Positions 7,924 to 15,684 of a DNA stretch of 64,000 nt are shown one piece after another. Origin of the DNA: an uncultured Pelagimonas sp. (GTDB taxonomy: Bacteria > Pseudomonadota > Alphaproteobacteria > Rhodobacterales > Rhodobacteraceae); contig CANMIH010000001.1 in the NCBI GenBank assembly GCA_947497905.1, positions 310,001-374,000 of the forward strand, given 5' to 3'. The position numbers and the translations under genes were made by a program. Each line of letters opens with the position of its first letter. Positions within the stretch are counted from its first letter, which is position 1. The notes under the pieces were generated by a model. The model made no database searches, was not told the origin of the DNA, and saw only the letters and a list, made by a program, of their open reading frames with translations.

Positions 7924-7945
7924 TTTGACCGGCGTCTTGGTCAAA
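7924..7945. promoter_or_regulatory. Inverted repeat TTTGACC-N8-GGTCAAA between GST and msrB
   Basis: Seven-base perfect arms with an 8-base spacer, lying 20 bases upstream of the GST start and about 115 bases upstream of msrB. Spacing and position suit an operator for a dimeric regulator controlling the divergent pair. Confidence 0.45.
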
Positions 7946-8061
7946 ACCGACAGCTTTGTGTCAGGAACGCTCGCGGGATTGTGTGCGGCCTGAACTTGTC
8001 TGAAGTGCAATTGATGCACAGACTCTGTTCCCAGATGCACAACGGAAAAGAGGAACCTGCC

Positions 8062-8541
8062 ATGATGCGCCGTAATTTGCTTTTGGGGGCTGCAGCCGCC
8101 GTTTTGGGAGGCGCAGCTTTTGGTCGTGTGTCGCTTGCCAAGTCGAAGGGCGAATTTGAGGTGATGCGCAGCGAGGCCGAGTGGAAGGCCATGCTGTCCA
8201 ATCTTGAATATCGCGTGATGCGCAAAGAGGGCACAGAGCGCGCCTTTTCGTCGCCTCTAAACGATGAAAAACGGCCGGGCATGTTTCACTGCCGGGGCTG
8301 TGATCTGGCGCTCTATGCGATGGCAGATAAATTTGACAGTGGCACAGGTTGGCCGTCTTTCACCCGGGCTCAGCCCAACGCCATTGGCACCCGTGAAGAC
8401 CGGAGTTTTCTGATGGTTCGAACCGAAAGTCATTGCCGCCGCTGTGGTTCTCATCTCGGACATATCTTCAATGATGGGCCTGCACCCACTGGAAAGCGCC
8501 ATTGCATCAATGGGGTGAGCCTTACATTCCGGGCGGCGTAA
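8062..8541 (+). CDS. msrB: Methionine-R-sulfoxide reductase MsrB, predicted exported
   Basis: A 159-residue protein that reduces methionine-R-sulfoxide in oxidised proteins. The start is ATGATG after AGAGGAA. The N terminus MMRRNLLLGAAAAVLGGAAF looks like a Tat signal (twin arginine then hydrophobic run), implying a periplasmic enzyme repairing envelope proteins. The catalytic domain has zinc-binding CRGC and CRRC pairs, SGTGWPSF, GHIFNDGP and the catalytic cysteine in RHCINGVSLTF. A hairpin terminator follows. A Sec signal is the alternative to Tat. Confidence 0.92.
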   Translation: MMRRNLLLGAAAAVLGGAAFGRVSLAKSKGEFEVMRSEAEWKAMLSNLEYRVMRKEGTERAFSSPLNDEKRPGMFHCRGCDLALYAMADKFDSGTGWPSFTRAQPNAIGTREDRSFLMVRTESHCRRCGSHLGHIFNDGPAPTGKRHCINGVSLTFRAA

Positions 8542-8547
8542 AAAGAA

Positions 8548-8569
8548 AAGAGCGCCAAACGGCGCTCTT
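8548..8569. terminator. Hairpin terminator between convergent msrB and dnaJ-like genes
   Basis: AAGAGCGCC and GGCGCTCTT form a 9-bp stem with a 4-base loop. The A-rich left flank provides a T tract on the minus strand for the DnaJ-domain gene, and CTTC follows on the plus strand. Confidence 0.75.
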
Positions 8570-8594
8570 CGCTATCTCTTAGAACAGTTGTAGC

Positions 8595-9218
8595 TTACTT
8601 AAAGCTGCGGCTGTCTTTCATCTGATCCCAGGCCCAGACCACCTCTTGGAGCTGTTCTTCCTGACTACGATCCCCGCCGTTCATGTCGGGGTGAAGCACT
8701 TTGATCAGTTTCTTATAGGCCTTACGGATTTCGGCCTTGGTTTCAACATTGGTGGCATCCAGAATTTCCAGCGCCTTACGTTCGGTCGGAGGCAGTTTGC
8801 GGCCGCCGCCGCCGGATTTACCGGGATTGCGCGTGGCATTGCCACCCAGAACCTGATGGGGGTCTTCAATCCCCAGTCGTGCCCAGGCCTTGGCCTCCGG
8901 GTCACGCCAGTCTTTGGTTTTGCGTTCCCAAACCTTGTCGGCACTGTCCTGCGCGTTTTTTTCGGCCTCTGTCTTGCCGTCAAAAAAGCTCCACTTGGCG
9001 TTATATTCGCGCACGTGTTCTTTGCAGAACCAGTAGTAATCATCCAAAACATCAGGCGCCTTGGGCGCTCTGAATTTGCCTGGTTCTGTGCAGCCGTCGT
9101 GCTCACACTCGCGGGTCGAAAACTCTTGCTCGCCGGTCATGCTCCGACGTCCACGCGGATTTTTCTTTTTCGCGGACTTTACGGACATGTTGAAACCGAA
9201 AGGATCATCTTTGCTCAT
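8595..9218 (-). CDS. DnaJ-domain protein with N-terminal Cys motif
   Basis: A 207-residue protein with a C-terminal J domain (KALEILDATNVETKAEIRKA, then LHPDMNGGD carrying the HPD tripeptide that stimulates DnaK). The N-terminal part has C-x4-C (CEHDGC) and later C-x2-H (FCKEH), a possible metal site. The start at 9218 has GAGG upstream; the longer frame to 9320 is rejected. It is divergent from bolA, a pairing that I recall from alphaproteobacteria, often next to cobaltochelatase genes, which are absent here. Probably a specialised co-chaperone; the client is unknown. Confidence 0.88.
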   Translation of the reverse strand: MSKDDPFGFNMSVKSAKKKNPRGRRSMTGEQEFSTRECEHDGCTEPGKFRAPKAPDVLDDYYWFCKEHVREYNAKWSFFDGKTEAEKNAQDSADKVWERKTKDWRDPEAKAWARLGIEDPHQVLGGNATRNPGKSGGGGRKLPPTERKALEILDATNVETKAEIRKAYKKLIKVLHPDMNGGDRSQEEQLQEVVWAWDQMKDSRSFK

Positions 9219-9292
9219 GGGGCACCTCTTCTCGACTCGGACGCCAGAGTTTAGACTAACTTGACCAACTTTACAGGGGGCAGAAAATAAAA

Positions 9293-9556
9293 ATGTCGAA
9301 GGCAGAGAAAATTCGCGCAAGGCTGGCCGAGGCGCTTACACCGGCGGTGTTGGATGTGGTTGATGACAGCGAAAGCCATCGCGGACATGCCGGATATCAG
9401 GACGGTGGCGAAAGCCATTTCCATGTGGTGATCCGGGCCCAATCCTTTGAGGGGCAAAGCCGAATTGCCCGCCACCGAGCAGTTCACGCCGCTTTGGGAA
9501 AAGACCTTATGGCGTCTATTCACGCCTTGTCGATGGATCTTGATGTGCCGGACTGA
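9293..9556 (+). CDS. bolA: BolA family protein
   Basis: An 87-residue BolA-fold protein with the family core HFHVVIRAQSFEGQSRIARH and the following RAVHAAL helix. BolA proteins bind monothiol glutaredoxins and [2Fe-2S] clusters, linking iron-sulfur metabolism to envelope and stress control. An AGGGGG lies 12 bases before the ATG. Divergent from the DnaJ-domain gene. A hairpin without a strong T tract (9567-9591) follows. Confidence 0.92.
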   Translation: MSKAEKIRARLAEALTPAVLDVVDDSESHRGHAGYQDGGESHFHVVIRAQSFEGQSRIARHRAVHAALGKDLMASIHALSMDLDVPD

Positions 9557-9566
9557 GCACAAAATA

Positions 9567-9591
9567 GAGGCGCGGCCCTGGGCCACGCCTC
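9567..9591 (+). terminator. Hairpin after bolA
   Basis: GAGGCG and CGCCTC form the outer stem, with GGCC/GGCC pairing inside. No T run follows, so it is a weak or Rho-assisted terminator. Confidence 0.45.
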
Positions 9592-9797
9592 GCACTGATT
9601 AAAAAACAAACGGATGGAAACCCCCCAGAGAAATCTTTGAGCATCAATCGTTTTAAAGGCGTTCCGAAGAATACTGGAACTGACGGCCTTTGAACCGGTA
9701 ACTGTAAATTAGCAAATTTGCATGTTGCGTTGACAGTCTGGGATTCCTGACCCTGCGGCAACTTGAGGCAGGACGAGGCACCATAACGTTCAACACG

Positions 9798-9825
9798 AAA
9801 AGGCCGCCCAGAGGGGCGGCCTTTT
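9798..9825. terminator. Strong bidirectional terminator downstream of gatB
   Basis: An 11-bp perfect stem (AAAAGGCCGCC at 9798-9808, GGCGGCCTTTT at 9815-9825) with a 6-base loop, 23 bases past the gatB stop on the minus strand. On the plus strand it follows about 200 bases with no gene, so it may also end an unannotated small RNA. Confidence 0.85.
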
Positions 9826-9847
9826 GTGTCACTAGTTGGCGTGTGAG

Positions 9848-11365
9848 TTAGCTTTCAGCCAGCTTCTGCGCCACGATCTGGTTAACCGCTTTGGGGTTGG
9901 CTTTACCGCCTGTGGCTTTCATCACCTGACCGACAAACCATCCGGCCAGCTTTGGGTTTTCCTTGGCTTTGGCAACCTGAGCTGGATTGGCCGCAATGAT
10001 TTCAGCCACAGCGGCTTCGATCGCGCCGGTGTCGGTCACCTGCTTCATGCCACGCTCTTCAACGATGGCCTCAGGGTCGCCACCTTCGGTGTAGACAATC
10101 TCAAACAGATCTTTCGCGATCTTGCCCGAAATGGCGTCGCCTTTGATCAGCTTGATGATACCCGCCAGCTGAGCCGGCGAAACCGGGCTGTCTTCGATCG
10201 AATGATCTTCTTTCTTCAGACGACCAAAGAGTTCGTTGATCACCCAGTTGGCAGCCAGCTTGCCGTCACCCGCAGCCCCCGCAACCTCTTCGAAGTAGGC
10301 GGCGTTCACAACGTCTGCGGTCAGGACGCTCGCATCATATTCGGACAGGCCATAGTCGCCCACAAACCGCGCCTTTTTGGCGTCTGGCAGCTCGGGCAGA
10401 CCGGCTTTGATGTCGTCAACCCAACCCTGCTCAATCTCCAGCGGAAGCAGATCGGGGCAGGGGAAGTAGCGGTAATCATGCGCTTCTTCTTTCGAGCGCA
10501 TCGACCGGGTCTCGCCTTTGACAGTGTCATACAGGCGGGTTTCCTGATCAATCTCACCCCCGGCTTCGAGGATCGAAATCTGGCGGCGCGCTTCGTATTC
10601 GATGGCCTGCTGGATAAAGCGCATCGAGTTCATGTTCTTGATCTCGCAGCGCGTGCCCAGATGGCTGAAATCACCGGTTTCGCGGTATTTCTCGTACTGA
10701 CCCGGCAGACAGACCGACACGTTCACATCCGCGCGCAGGTTGCCGTTTTGCATGTTGCCGTCGCAGGTACCCAGATAGCGCATGATCTGGCGCAGCTTGC
10801 CCACATAGGCGGCGGCCTCTTCGGGGCCACGAATGTCGGGGCGCGATACGATTTCCATCAGCGCAACACCGGTGCGGTTCAGATCGACAAAGGACATATG
10901 CGGGTCCATGTCGTGGATCGATTTGCCCGCATCCTGTTCCATGTGGATACGCTCGATACGCACCAGACGGGCAATGCCCGGCTCCATATCCACGATCACT
11001 TCGCCTTCGCCCACAATCGGGTGATAGAGCTGCGAGATCTGATAGCCCTGCGGCAGATCCGGGTAGAAATAGTTTTTGCGGTCGAAGGCGGACACCAGAT
11101 TGATCTCGGCATTGATGCCAAGACCGGTGCGCACGGCCTGTTCGACGCAGAATTCGTTGATCACCGGCAGCATGCCGGGCATGGCCGAATCCACGAAAGA
11201 CACATTCGAGTTCGGCTCGGCGCCGAATTTGGTTGATGCACCCGAAAACAGTTTGGCCTGACTGGCCACCTGAGCATGCACCTCCAGCCCGATGACCAGT
11301 TCCCAGTCATGCTTGGCCCCGGCAATTACCTTGGGCTTGGGGGAGTCGTAAGTCAGATCCAGCAT
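9848..11365 (-). CDS. gatB: Aspartyl/glutamyl-tRNA amidotransferase subunit B
   Basis: A 505-residue subunit of GatCAB, which converts Glu-tRNA(Gln) and Asp-tRNA(Asn) to the amidated forms. The conserved N terminus [13 protein letters not shown], motif [27 protein letters not shown] and the C-terminal YqeY-like tail are present. The start at 11365 (MLDLTYDSP) has GAGG upstream and gives the normal length; the frame extending to 11422 is rejected. It is followed by a strong terminator, and gatC and gatA are not in the window. The 466-residue frame on the other strand is a shadow of this gene. Confidence 0.95.
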   Translation of the reverse strand: MLDLTYDSPKPKVIAGAKHDWELVIGLEVHAQVASQAKLFSGASTKFGAEPNSNVSFVDSAMPGMLPVINEFCVEQAVRTGLGINAEINLVSAFDRKNYFYPDLPQGYQISQLYHPIVGEGEVIVDMEPGIARLVRIERIHMEQDAGKSIHDMDPHMSFVDLNRTGVALMEIVSRPDIRGPEEAAAYVGKLRQIMRYLGTCDGNMQNGNLRADVNVSVCLPGQYEKYRETGDFSHLGTRCEIKNMNSMRFIQQAIEYEARRQISILEAGGEIDQETRLYDTVKGETRSMRSKEEAHDYRYFPCPDLLPLEIEQGWVDDIKAGLPELPDAKKARFVGDYGLSEYDASVLTADVVNAAYFEEVAGAAGDGKLAANWVINELFGRLKKEDHSIEDSPVSPAQLAGIIKLIKGDAISGKIAKDLFEIVYTEGGDPEAIVEERGMKQVTDTGAIEAAVAEIIAANPAQVAKAKENPKLAGWFVGQVMKATGGKANPKAVNQIVAQKLAES

Positions 11366-11457
11366 CTCTACCTCATTGGCTAGCACGTTTCGCGTTCTAA
11401 GGCAGGGAAGAGGGGCGGGCAAGTGGTGTCTCGCCCTTGATAAGCTGCAATTTCTCT

Positions 11458-12693
11458 TCAGGAGGTCATTCGTGGCATTTCCAGACCGTCTCCGGTGAAA
11501 ACCAGGCGCCGCCCGCCATCCAGAACAGCGGAAAAATGTTCGGCGATGGTGCTGAGCGCGCGGGCGCGGCCCTGTTTGACGAGATCAATATCTTCGTCAG
11601 GTTCTGGAAGATCCGACTGACCCGGAGCCGCAGCGGCAGACCAGACCAGGGGATGGAGCTCTTTCAGGTGGTCCTGCAACAGCCAGCTGAAACATTCGGC
11701 CAGTCGGGCGCGGCCCGTTCCGGGATATGACGGGCCGGAGAGGGTCAATCCGGTGAAAGCCGCCAGTTGATTGACCACGTGTTGATTTGGATCGCGGCTT
11801 AGGATGTCGCACATGCCTTCGACAAACAGCTCTGCATCCAGCCGCCGGAAGGCACCGGGATCAAATTCGAGTGCGCCAATGTAGATCCAGGTATAGGCGC
11901 CAATGCCCCAGACATCAGACAAGCGAAGCGCGGTACGCCGGGCTTCGTTGTCGAGGTCCTCATAGGTGCCAAATCTGCGTGGTAGAAGATCACGGCCAAA
12001 CGCCCGCAGATGATCAGAACATTCTGGATCAAGATCCAACAGATCCTCGTAATCGTCGAAGATGCGCTGCATCGGATGTGCATCGGCCTCAAGCACCTCG
12101 CAACGGACCCGCGCCCAAAGCGCAGAATTGGTTTCAAACGCATCAAACTGATCAGCAAGCGCGCGGGTCCGGCTCATGTGGTGGTCATAGGCAGAGCGGC
12201 GTTGCACGGAAAGATCGCGCGGCCGCGAGGCCCCTCGCCAGCTGAGAGCGAGATCGAGATTGGCCATCGCCACAACATAGGCCATGGCGGGGCATTCGGG
12301 GGTCTCATCAAGCTGTTCATCGAGCGCCGACATGATGTCACGGGCGGTTTGCGGTTCGCCACGACGGGCGGCGCTGCGTGCGGCCATGATGATATCAGAT
12401 CGGGCGCCCTCTCCCATAATCCGCGCCACCGAGTGACCACCGGGGGTCAATAGCCGCGTCGCGTCGGCCTGCTGTAACTCTTCGGCCAGTTCTTCCCAGG
12501 CTTCCTGCCGTGCTAGGAACTGACCACGCCGAAAGGCGGCGTCGCTGCATTTAGCATCATCTGAGGGGGAGGCTTCTGCAATGTCGATCTTTGGCCGCAT
12601 CGGAAACACCCGCGCCTGTTGAGGCTCGTCCATCTCCGGCATGTCGTCGGAACGGGGTTTCAGAAGATTAAGGCGGTTGGCCAGAGAACGCAT
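11458..12693 (-). CDS. Conserved-looking alpha-helical protein of unknown function
   Basis: I do not recognise this 411-residue protein. There is no signal peptide or membrane segment. The composition is Ala/Arg/Asp-rich and strongly helical, with pairs of helices that resemble TPR-like repeats (for example [20 protein letters not shown] at about residues 51-70 and an [15 protein letters not shown] stretch). Trp-rich middle segments ([16 protein letters not shown]) and a C-terminal [14 protein letters not shown] stretch are present. It is oriented like gatB but separated from it by 92 bases. No Shine-Dalgarno is clear, so the start is uncertain. Confidence 0.7.
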   Translation of the reverse strand: MRSLANRLNLLKPRSDDMPEMDEPQQARVFPMRPKIDIAEASPSDDAKCSDAAFRRGQFLARQEAWEELAEELQQADATRLLTPGGHSVARIMGEGARSDIIMAARSAARRGEPQTARDIMSALDEQLDETPECPAMAYVVAMANLDLALSWRGASRPRDLSVQRRSAYDHHMSRTRALADQFDAFETNSALWARVRCEVLEADAHPMQRIFDDYEDLLDLDPECSDHLRAFGRDLLPRRFGTYEDLDNEARRTALRLSDVWGIGAYTWIYIGALEFDPGAFRRLDAELFVEGMCDILSRDPNQHVVNQLAAFTGLTLSGPSYPGTGRARLAECFSWLLQDHLKELHPLVWSAAAAPGQSDLPEPDEDIDLVKQGRARALSTIAEHFSAVLDGGRRLVFTGDGLEMPRMTS

Positions 12694-12860
12694 AGGGTGG
12701 GACGCTTGTTGCTAAAGATCACGGCAAATGTGCTTAGGCTTTGCGGCCAAATCGGGGCAGTGCCGCGCCGCAAGCGGAGCACTTATAAACATTTCTAAAG
12801 ACTTAAGGCTTGCAGCAGGGTTCTTGTCCGAGCTCTCAGGATCGGCCATAGTCCTTGGCT

Positions 12861-13628
12861 ATGTATCGTATTGTTCTATGTAGCTTGCTTTTGTGCCTGC
12901 CTGTGGCGGGGTGGACCCAAACCCAACCGGAGACCGAGGCGGCGGAAATCTCGGATCTGGCAGTTTCACAATCGCCACGACCTCAGGCGCGCCGCCCGAT
13001 TGTTTTGCCGAATGCGCGTTGGGGCGATGCCAATGGCCGGAGCAGCTGGACCCATGCACTTGTTGCTGGATTGCGCAGCCATGCCAAGGTGTTGCCGACT
13101 TTGGTGCCAGACGACATTCAGGATTGGTGCCCTGCCTACCCGACGTCTGATACAGAGGGGCGCGAAGCTTTTTGGGTTGGTTTGATTTCGGCGCTGGCGT
13201 GGCATGAAAGCACACATCGCCCCACGGCTGTGGGAGGTGGTGGCCGTTGGTTTGGTCTGGTGCAGATCTATCCACCCACGGCGCGGTTTTACAAATGTAA
13301 GGCGCGCAGTGGTGCGGCGCTCAAAGATCCCGAAGACAATTTGTCGTGCGCTTTGAGGATCATGGCCGTGACCGTGCCTCGGGACGGGGTGGTCAGCCGG
13401 GGTATGAAGGGTGTTGCGGCGGACTGGGGGCCATTTCATTCCCGCCGCAAACGCGAAGATATGCGGACCTGGGTCAGAGGTCAGGAGTATTGTCAGGGAT
13501 TGACCAGCTCGTTGCGGCCCGTGGCACGCCCCGAGGCATTGACGTCTCAGGCCCCCGATTCCGAACCAAAGGTTGACTCTCAGGATCCAGAAACCCCAGA
13601 GCCATCGACCACTGAAACGGACGGCTAA
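12861..13628 (+). CDS. Lytic transglycosylase SLT-domain exported protein
   Basis: A 255-residue protein with a signal peptide (MYRIVLCSLLLCLPVAGW) and an SLT-like lysozyme fold. The probable catalytic Glu is in ALAWHESTHRP, followed by GGRWFGLVQIYPPTA, the usual glycine-rich motif after the catalytic residue. It would cleave peptidoglycan glycan strands in the periplasm. The C-terminal about 40 residues are low-complexity, rich in Pro, Glu, Ser and Thr. A TTG at 12855 is an alternative start. Its end overlaps the convergent acyltransferase gene by 4 bases. Confidence 0.82.
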   Translation: MYRIVLCSLLLCLPVAGWTQTQPETEAAEISDLAVSQSPRPQARRPIVLPNARWGDANGRSSWTHALVAGLRSHAKVLPTLVPDDIQDWCPAYPTSDTEGREAFWVGLISALAWHESTHRPTAVGGGGRWFGLVQIYPPTARFYKCKARSGAALKDPEDNLSCALRIMAVTVPRDGVVSRGMKGVAADWGPFHSRRKREDMRTWVRGQEYCQGLTSSLRPVARPEALTSQAPDSEPKVDSQDPETPEPSTTETDG

Positions 13629-14479
13629 ACTTTGAGCCAGCTGGGTTTGCGTGTCACATCCACCATCGAGACGCCATCGCCCCCAAGCCCCAGAGTCACC
13701 CGGCGCAGCATCTCAATGCCGTCGTCTGATCGGGCGGGAAGGGCGCCTGGGGAAATCGGCTCACCTATTGTGATGCGGTAGGGCTGGCGGGCTTTGTTCA
13801 ATGTCTCATGAAACAGGGTGATGTCGCGCAGGGTCGGATGGATCAGATCAAATAGGTAAAACAGCGCTGAATTGCGGGCCTGCATGTGGATCGGGATCAC
13901 TGGCAGGTCGAGTTTGCGGGCAATCATGGCGGCACTGGCCATCCAGGGGCGTTCATGCAGGCGAAGCCCCCGCCGTTTTGCCAACCGCCCTGATGGAAAA
14001 ATCACACCCAAGCGCCCCGCCTCTGCCGCTTTGCGGGCATAGGCCATGGTTTCACGTGTTTTACCGTGACTGCGCTTTTCTTTGCGCCACTCAACCGGAG
14101 CAATCATGTCACCCATTTGAGGCAACACCCGTAGAATATCGTGGTTGGCAAAGTAATAGGCATCTGGCCGGGTCTGGCGCAGAACATGGTGCAGGATAAT
14201 GCCGTCGGCAATGCCCGTGGGGTGGTTGGCCACAATCAGGGCCGGGCCATGTCGGGGCAAGTTCGACAAACCTGACACGTCCACATCCTTCGCGAGCATC
14301 TCTCCCATGACGGACATGATGTCAGAGGCGGGCATATCGCGAATGGTGCGGCTGATGGCCAAGGTGCGATCATAACCCAGCATGTGATCCAAAAGCGCAC
14401 GGATCGGTCGCACCGTGGGGCGATCTGAGAAAAGCCACGGCGCTCGTTCTTCTATCAGCGGGTCGATACGGTCTTTCAT
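13625..14479 (-). CDS. PlsC-like lysophospholipid acyltransferase
   Basis: A 284-residue member of the 1-acyl-glycerol-3-phosphate acyltransferase superfamily. It shows the catalytic block NHPTGIADG (H-x4-D) preceded by GPALIV, and the acceptor-binding motif FPSGR further on. Such enzymes transfer acyl chains to lysophospholipids or ornithine lipids at the inner membrane; which acceptor is used here cannot be told. The ATG at 14479 (MKDRIDPLIEER) is preferred over the GTG at 14509, although neither has a good ribosome binding site. Confidence 0.82.
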   Translation of the reverse strand: MKDRIDPLIEERAPWLFSDRPTVRPIRALLDHMLGYDRTLAISRTIRDMPASDIMSVMGEMLAKDVDVSGLSNLPRHGPALIVANHPTGIADGIILHHVLRQTRPDAYYFANHDILRVLPQMGDMIAPVEWRKEKRSHGKTRETMAYARKAAEAGRLGVIFPSGRLAKRRGLRLHERPWMASAAMIARKLDLPVIPIHMQARNSALFYLFDLIHPTLRDITLFHETLNKARQPYRITIGEPISPGALPARSDDGIEMLRRVTLGLGGDGVSMVDVTRKPSWLKV

Positions 14480-14577
14480 GTGCCAAATATGCCCATGGAC
14501 ATATGACACAGGGGTGACAGGTAGATGGCAGTCAGATCACATCCGTGAGTTAGCTCCAGACAGACCTAGGGCGCGCG

Positions 14578-15024
14578 TCAGAGAAACCCAAAGTGATGCT
14601 TTTCCCATCGGACACCTCGTTCATCAAAGGCCTTTTGCAGCTCTTCAATGTCGGGCAGGGCATCCTGTGGAATGCTGAGACGTTTGCTGGAATCCAGAAC
14701 CAGTCGCACCCGGATCGAAAGATCAAGCCGGGTTTCAAACCGCACGCGGTCGATGCGGTGGAGCGACACCTCTGCCTGTGACCGCCCTGAGCGCCATCTC
14801 AACTGAGTGTCGTCCAGGCGCAGCGATGCCTGACGATTGCGGGCAAAATCCAGAGCCGCAGGCAGCGTTGTGGCTAAAAGAACGGCGACTATCCAATCGG
14901 CAGCATCCAGCAAGAGCCAAAGCAGGACAATCACCCCCCAGACGGCGGTCATGATCAAGGCATGCCGCAGGGTCCGGCTTTGGCTGTGATGTTCAAGGAT
15001 TTTATGTGTCTGTGAAGCGCCCAT
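14578..15024 (-). CDS. Small membrane protein with PH-like C-terminal domain
   Basis: A 148-residue protein of unknown function. Two adjacent hydrophobic segments (about residues 22-40 and 43-58) form a membrane hairpin. A C-terminal beta-rich segment (TQLRWRSGRSQAEVSLHRID and on) resembles bacterial PH-like modules that follow such hairpins. The PH assignment is tentative. It is transcribed upstream of, and in the same direction as, the acyltransferase gene. Confidence 0.68.
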   Translation of the reverse strand: MGASQTHKILEHHSQSRTLRHALIMTAVWGVIVLLWLLLDAADWIVAVLLATTLPAALDFARNRQASLRLDDTQLRWRSGRSQAEVSLHRIDRVRFETRLDLSIRVRLVLDSSKRLSIPQDALPDIEELQKAFDERGVRWEKHHFGFL

Positions 15025-15080
15025 GGCGCGACCTTAGCGGTGCTGAGGTCCGGTTGAAAGGCGTTGGGCCGACATCTGGT

Positions 15081-15611
15081 TCACGAAATACGAAACGCGC
15101 GTTTGATGTCATCAAGCGCATCGGTTTGTTTTGGGCTGAGTGAACCGGAGCCTGCTTTCGCCACGCCCTGCACCAGCTCCATCAGGTTTTCAAAGCCAGC
15201 CGCACCTTGCATTTTATTCAGTGGACGGGCCAGTCGGGCAATGGCGGGCTGGGCGCCGCCACATTCCTGCATGATCCAGCGCCCCAATGTCTGCAACTCT
15301 TCCACCGCGTCTAGATCCAAGCGCGTCACGCGGCCAAGACCCGAGGTCAGCGCAAGACGTTGCTCGCGGGTTGGCAAATCATCCAGTTCAACAAAGGCGC
15401 AGCCCAAGGCGGCAAGTGCGATATTGGGATCTTCGATGGTGTCCGCCGGGTGGCGCTTGGCCTGTCTGCGAAACCCAAATCGCCGGGCTGCAAGGCGCAC
15501 ATCATTTGCAGCATCAAGAACTTCACTTGTCATCTCAGCGGCATTGCGGGCCCGGATGACAAAGAAATACACGGCACCCAAGGCGGCCAAAATACCAATA
15601 AGAACAGGCAT
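15081..15611 (-). CDS. Membrane-anchored protein of unknown function
   Basis: A 176-residue protein with one N-terminal transmembrane helix (MPVLIGILAALGAVYFFVIR) followed by a cytoplasmic helical domain. The start at 15611 has GGAG at 5 bases; the longer frame to 15665 lacks this. Conserved-looking features are FVELDDLPTREQRLAL and LGRWIMQECGGAQ. No family is recognised. Its neighbours are another small membrane protein and pepN. Confidence 0.7.
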   Translation of the reverse strand: MPVLIGILAALGAVYFFVIRARNAAEMTSEVLDAANDVRLAARRFGFRRQAKRHPADTIEDPNIALAALGCAFVELDDLPTREQRLALTSGLGRVTRLDLDAVEELQTLGRWIMQECGGAQPAIARLARPLNKMQGAAGFENLMELVQGVAKAGSGSLSPKQTDALDDIKRAFRIS

Positions 15612-15684
15612 GAAACACTCCAAATCAATTGGGGGCACCATGCCTGCTCTTAACATGTGACGCAAGTCCGCGTCAGCGTGGGGC

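Noticed and set aside
9836-11236. 466-codon open frame on the plus strand opposite gatB
   Set aside because: gatB matches its family over the full length and has a ribosome binding site; the reverse frame shows no known domain.
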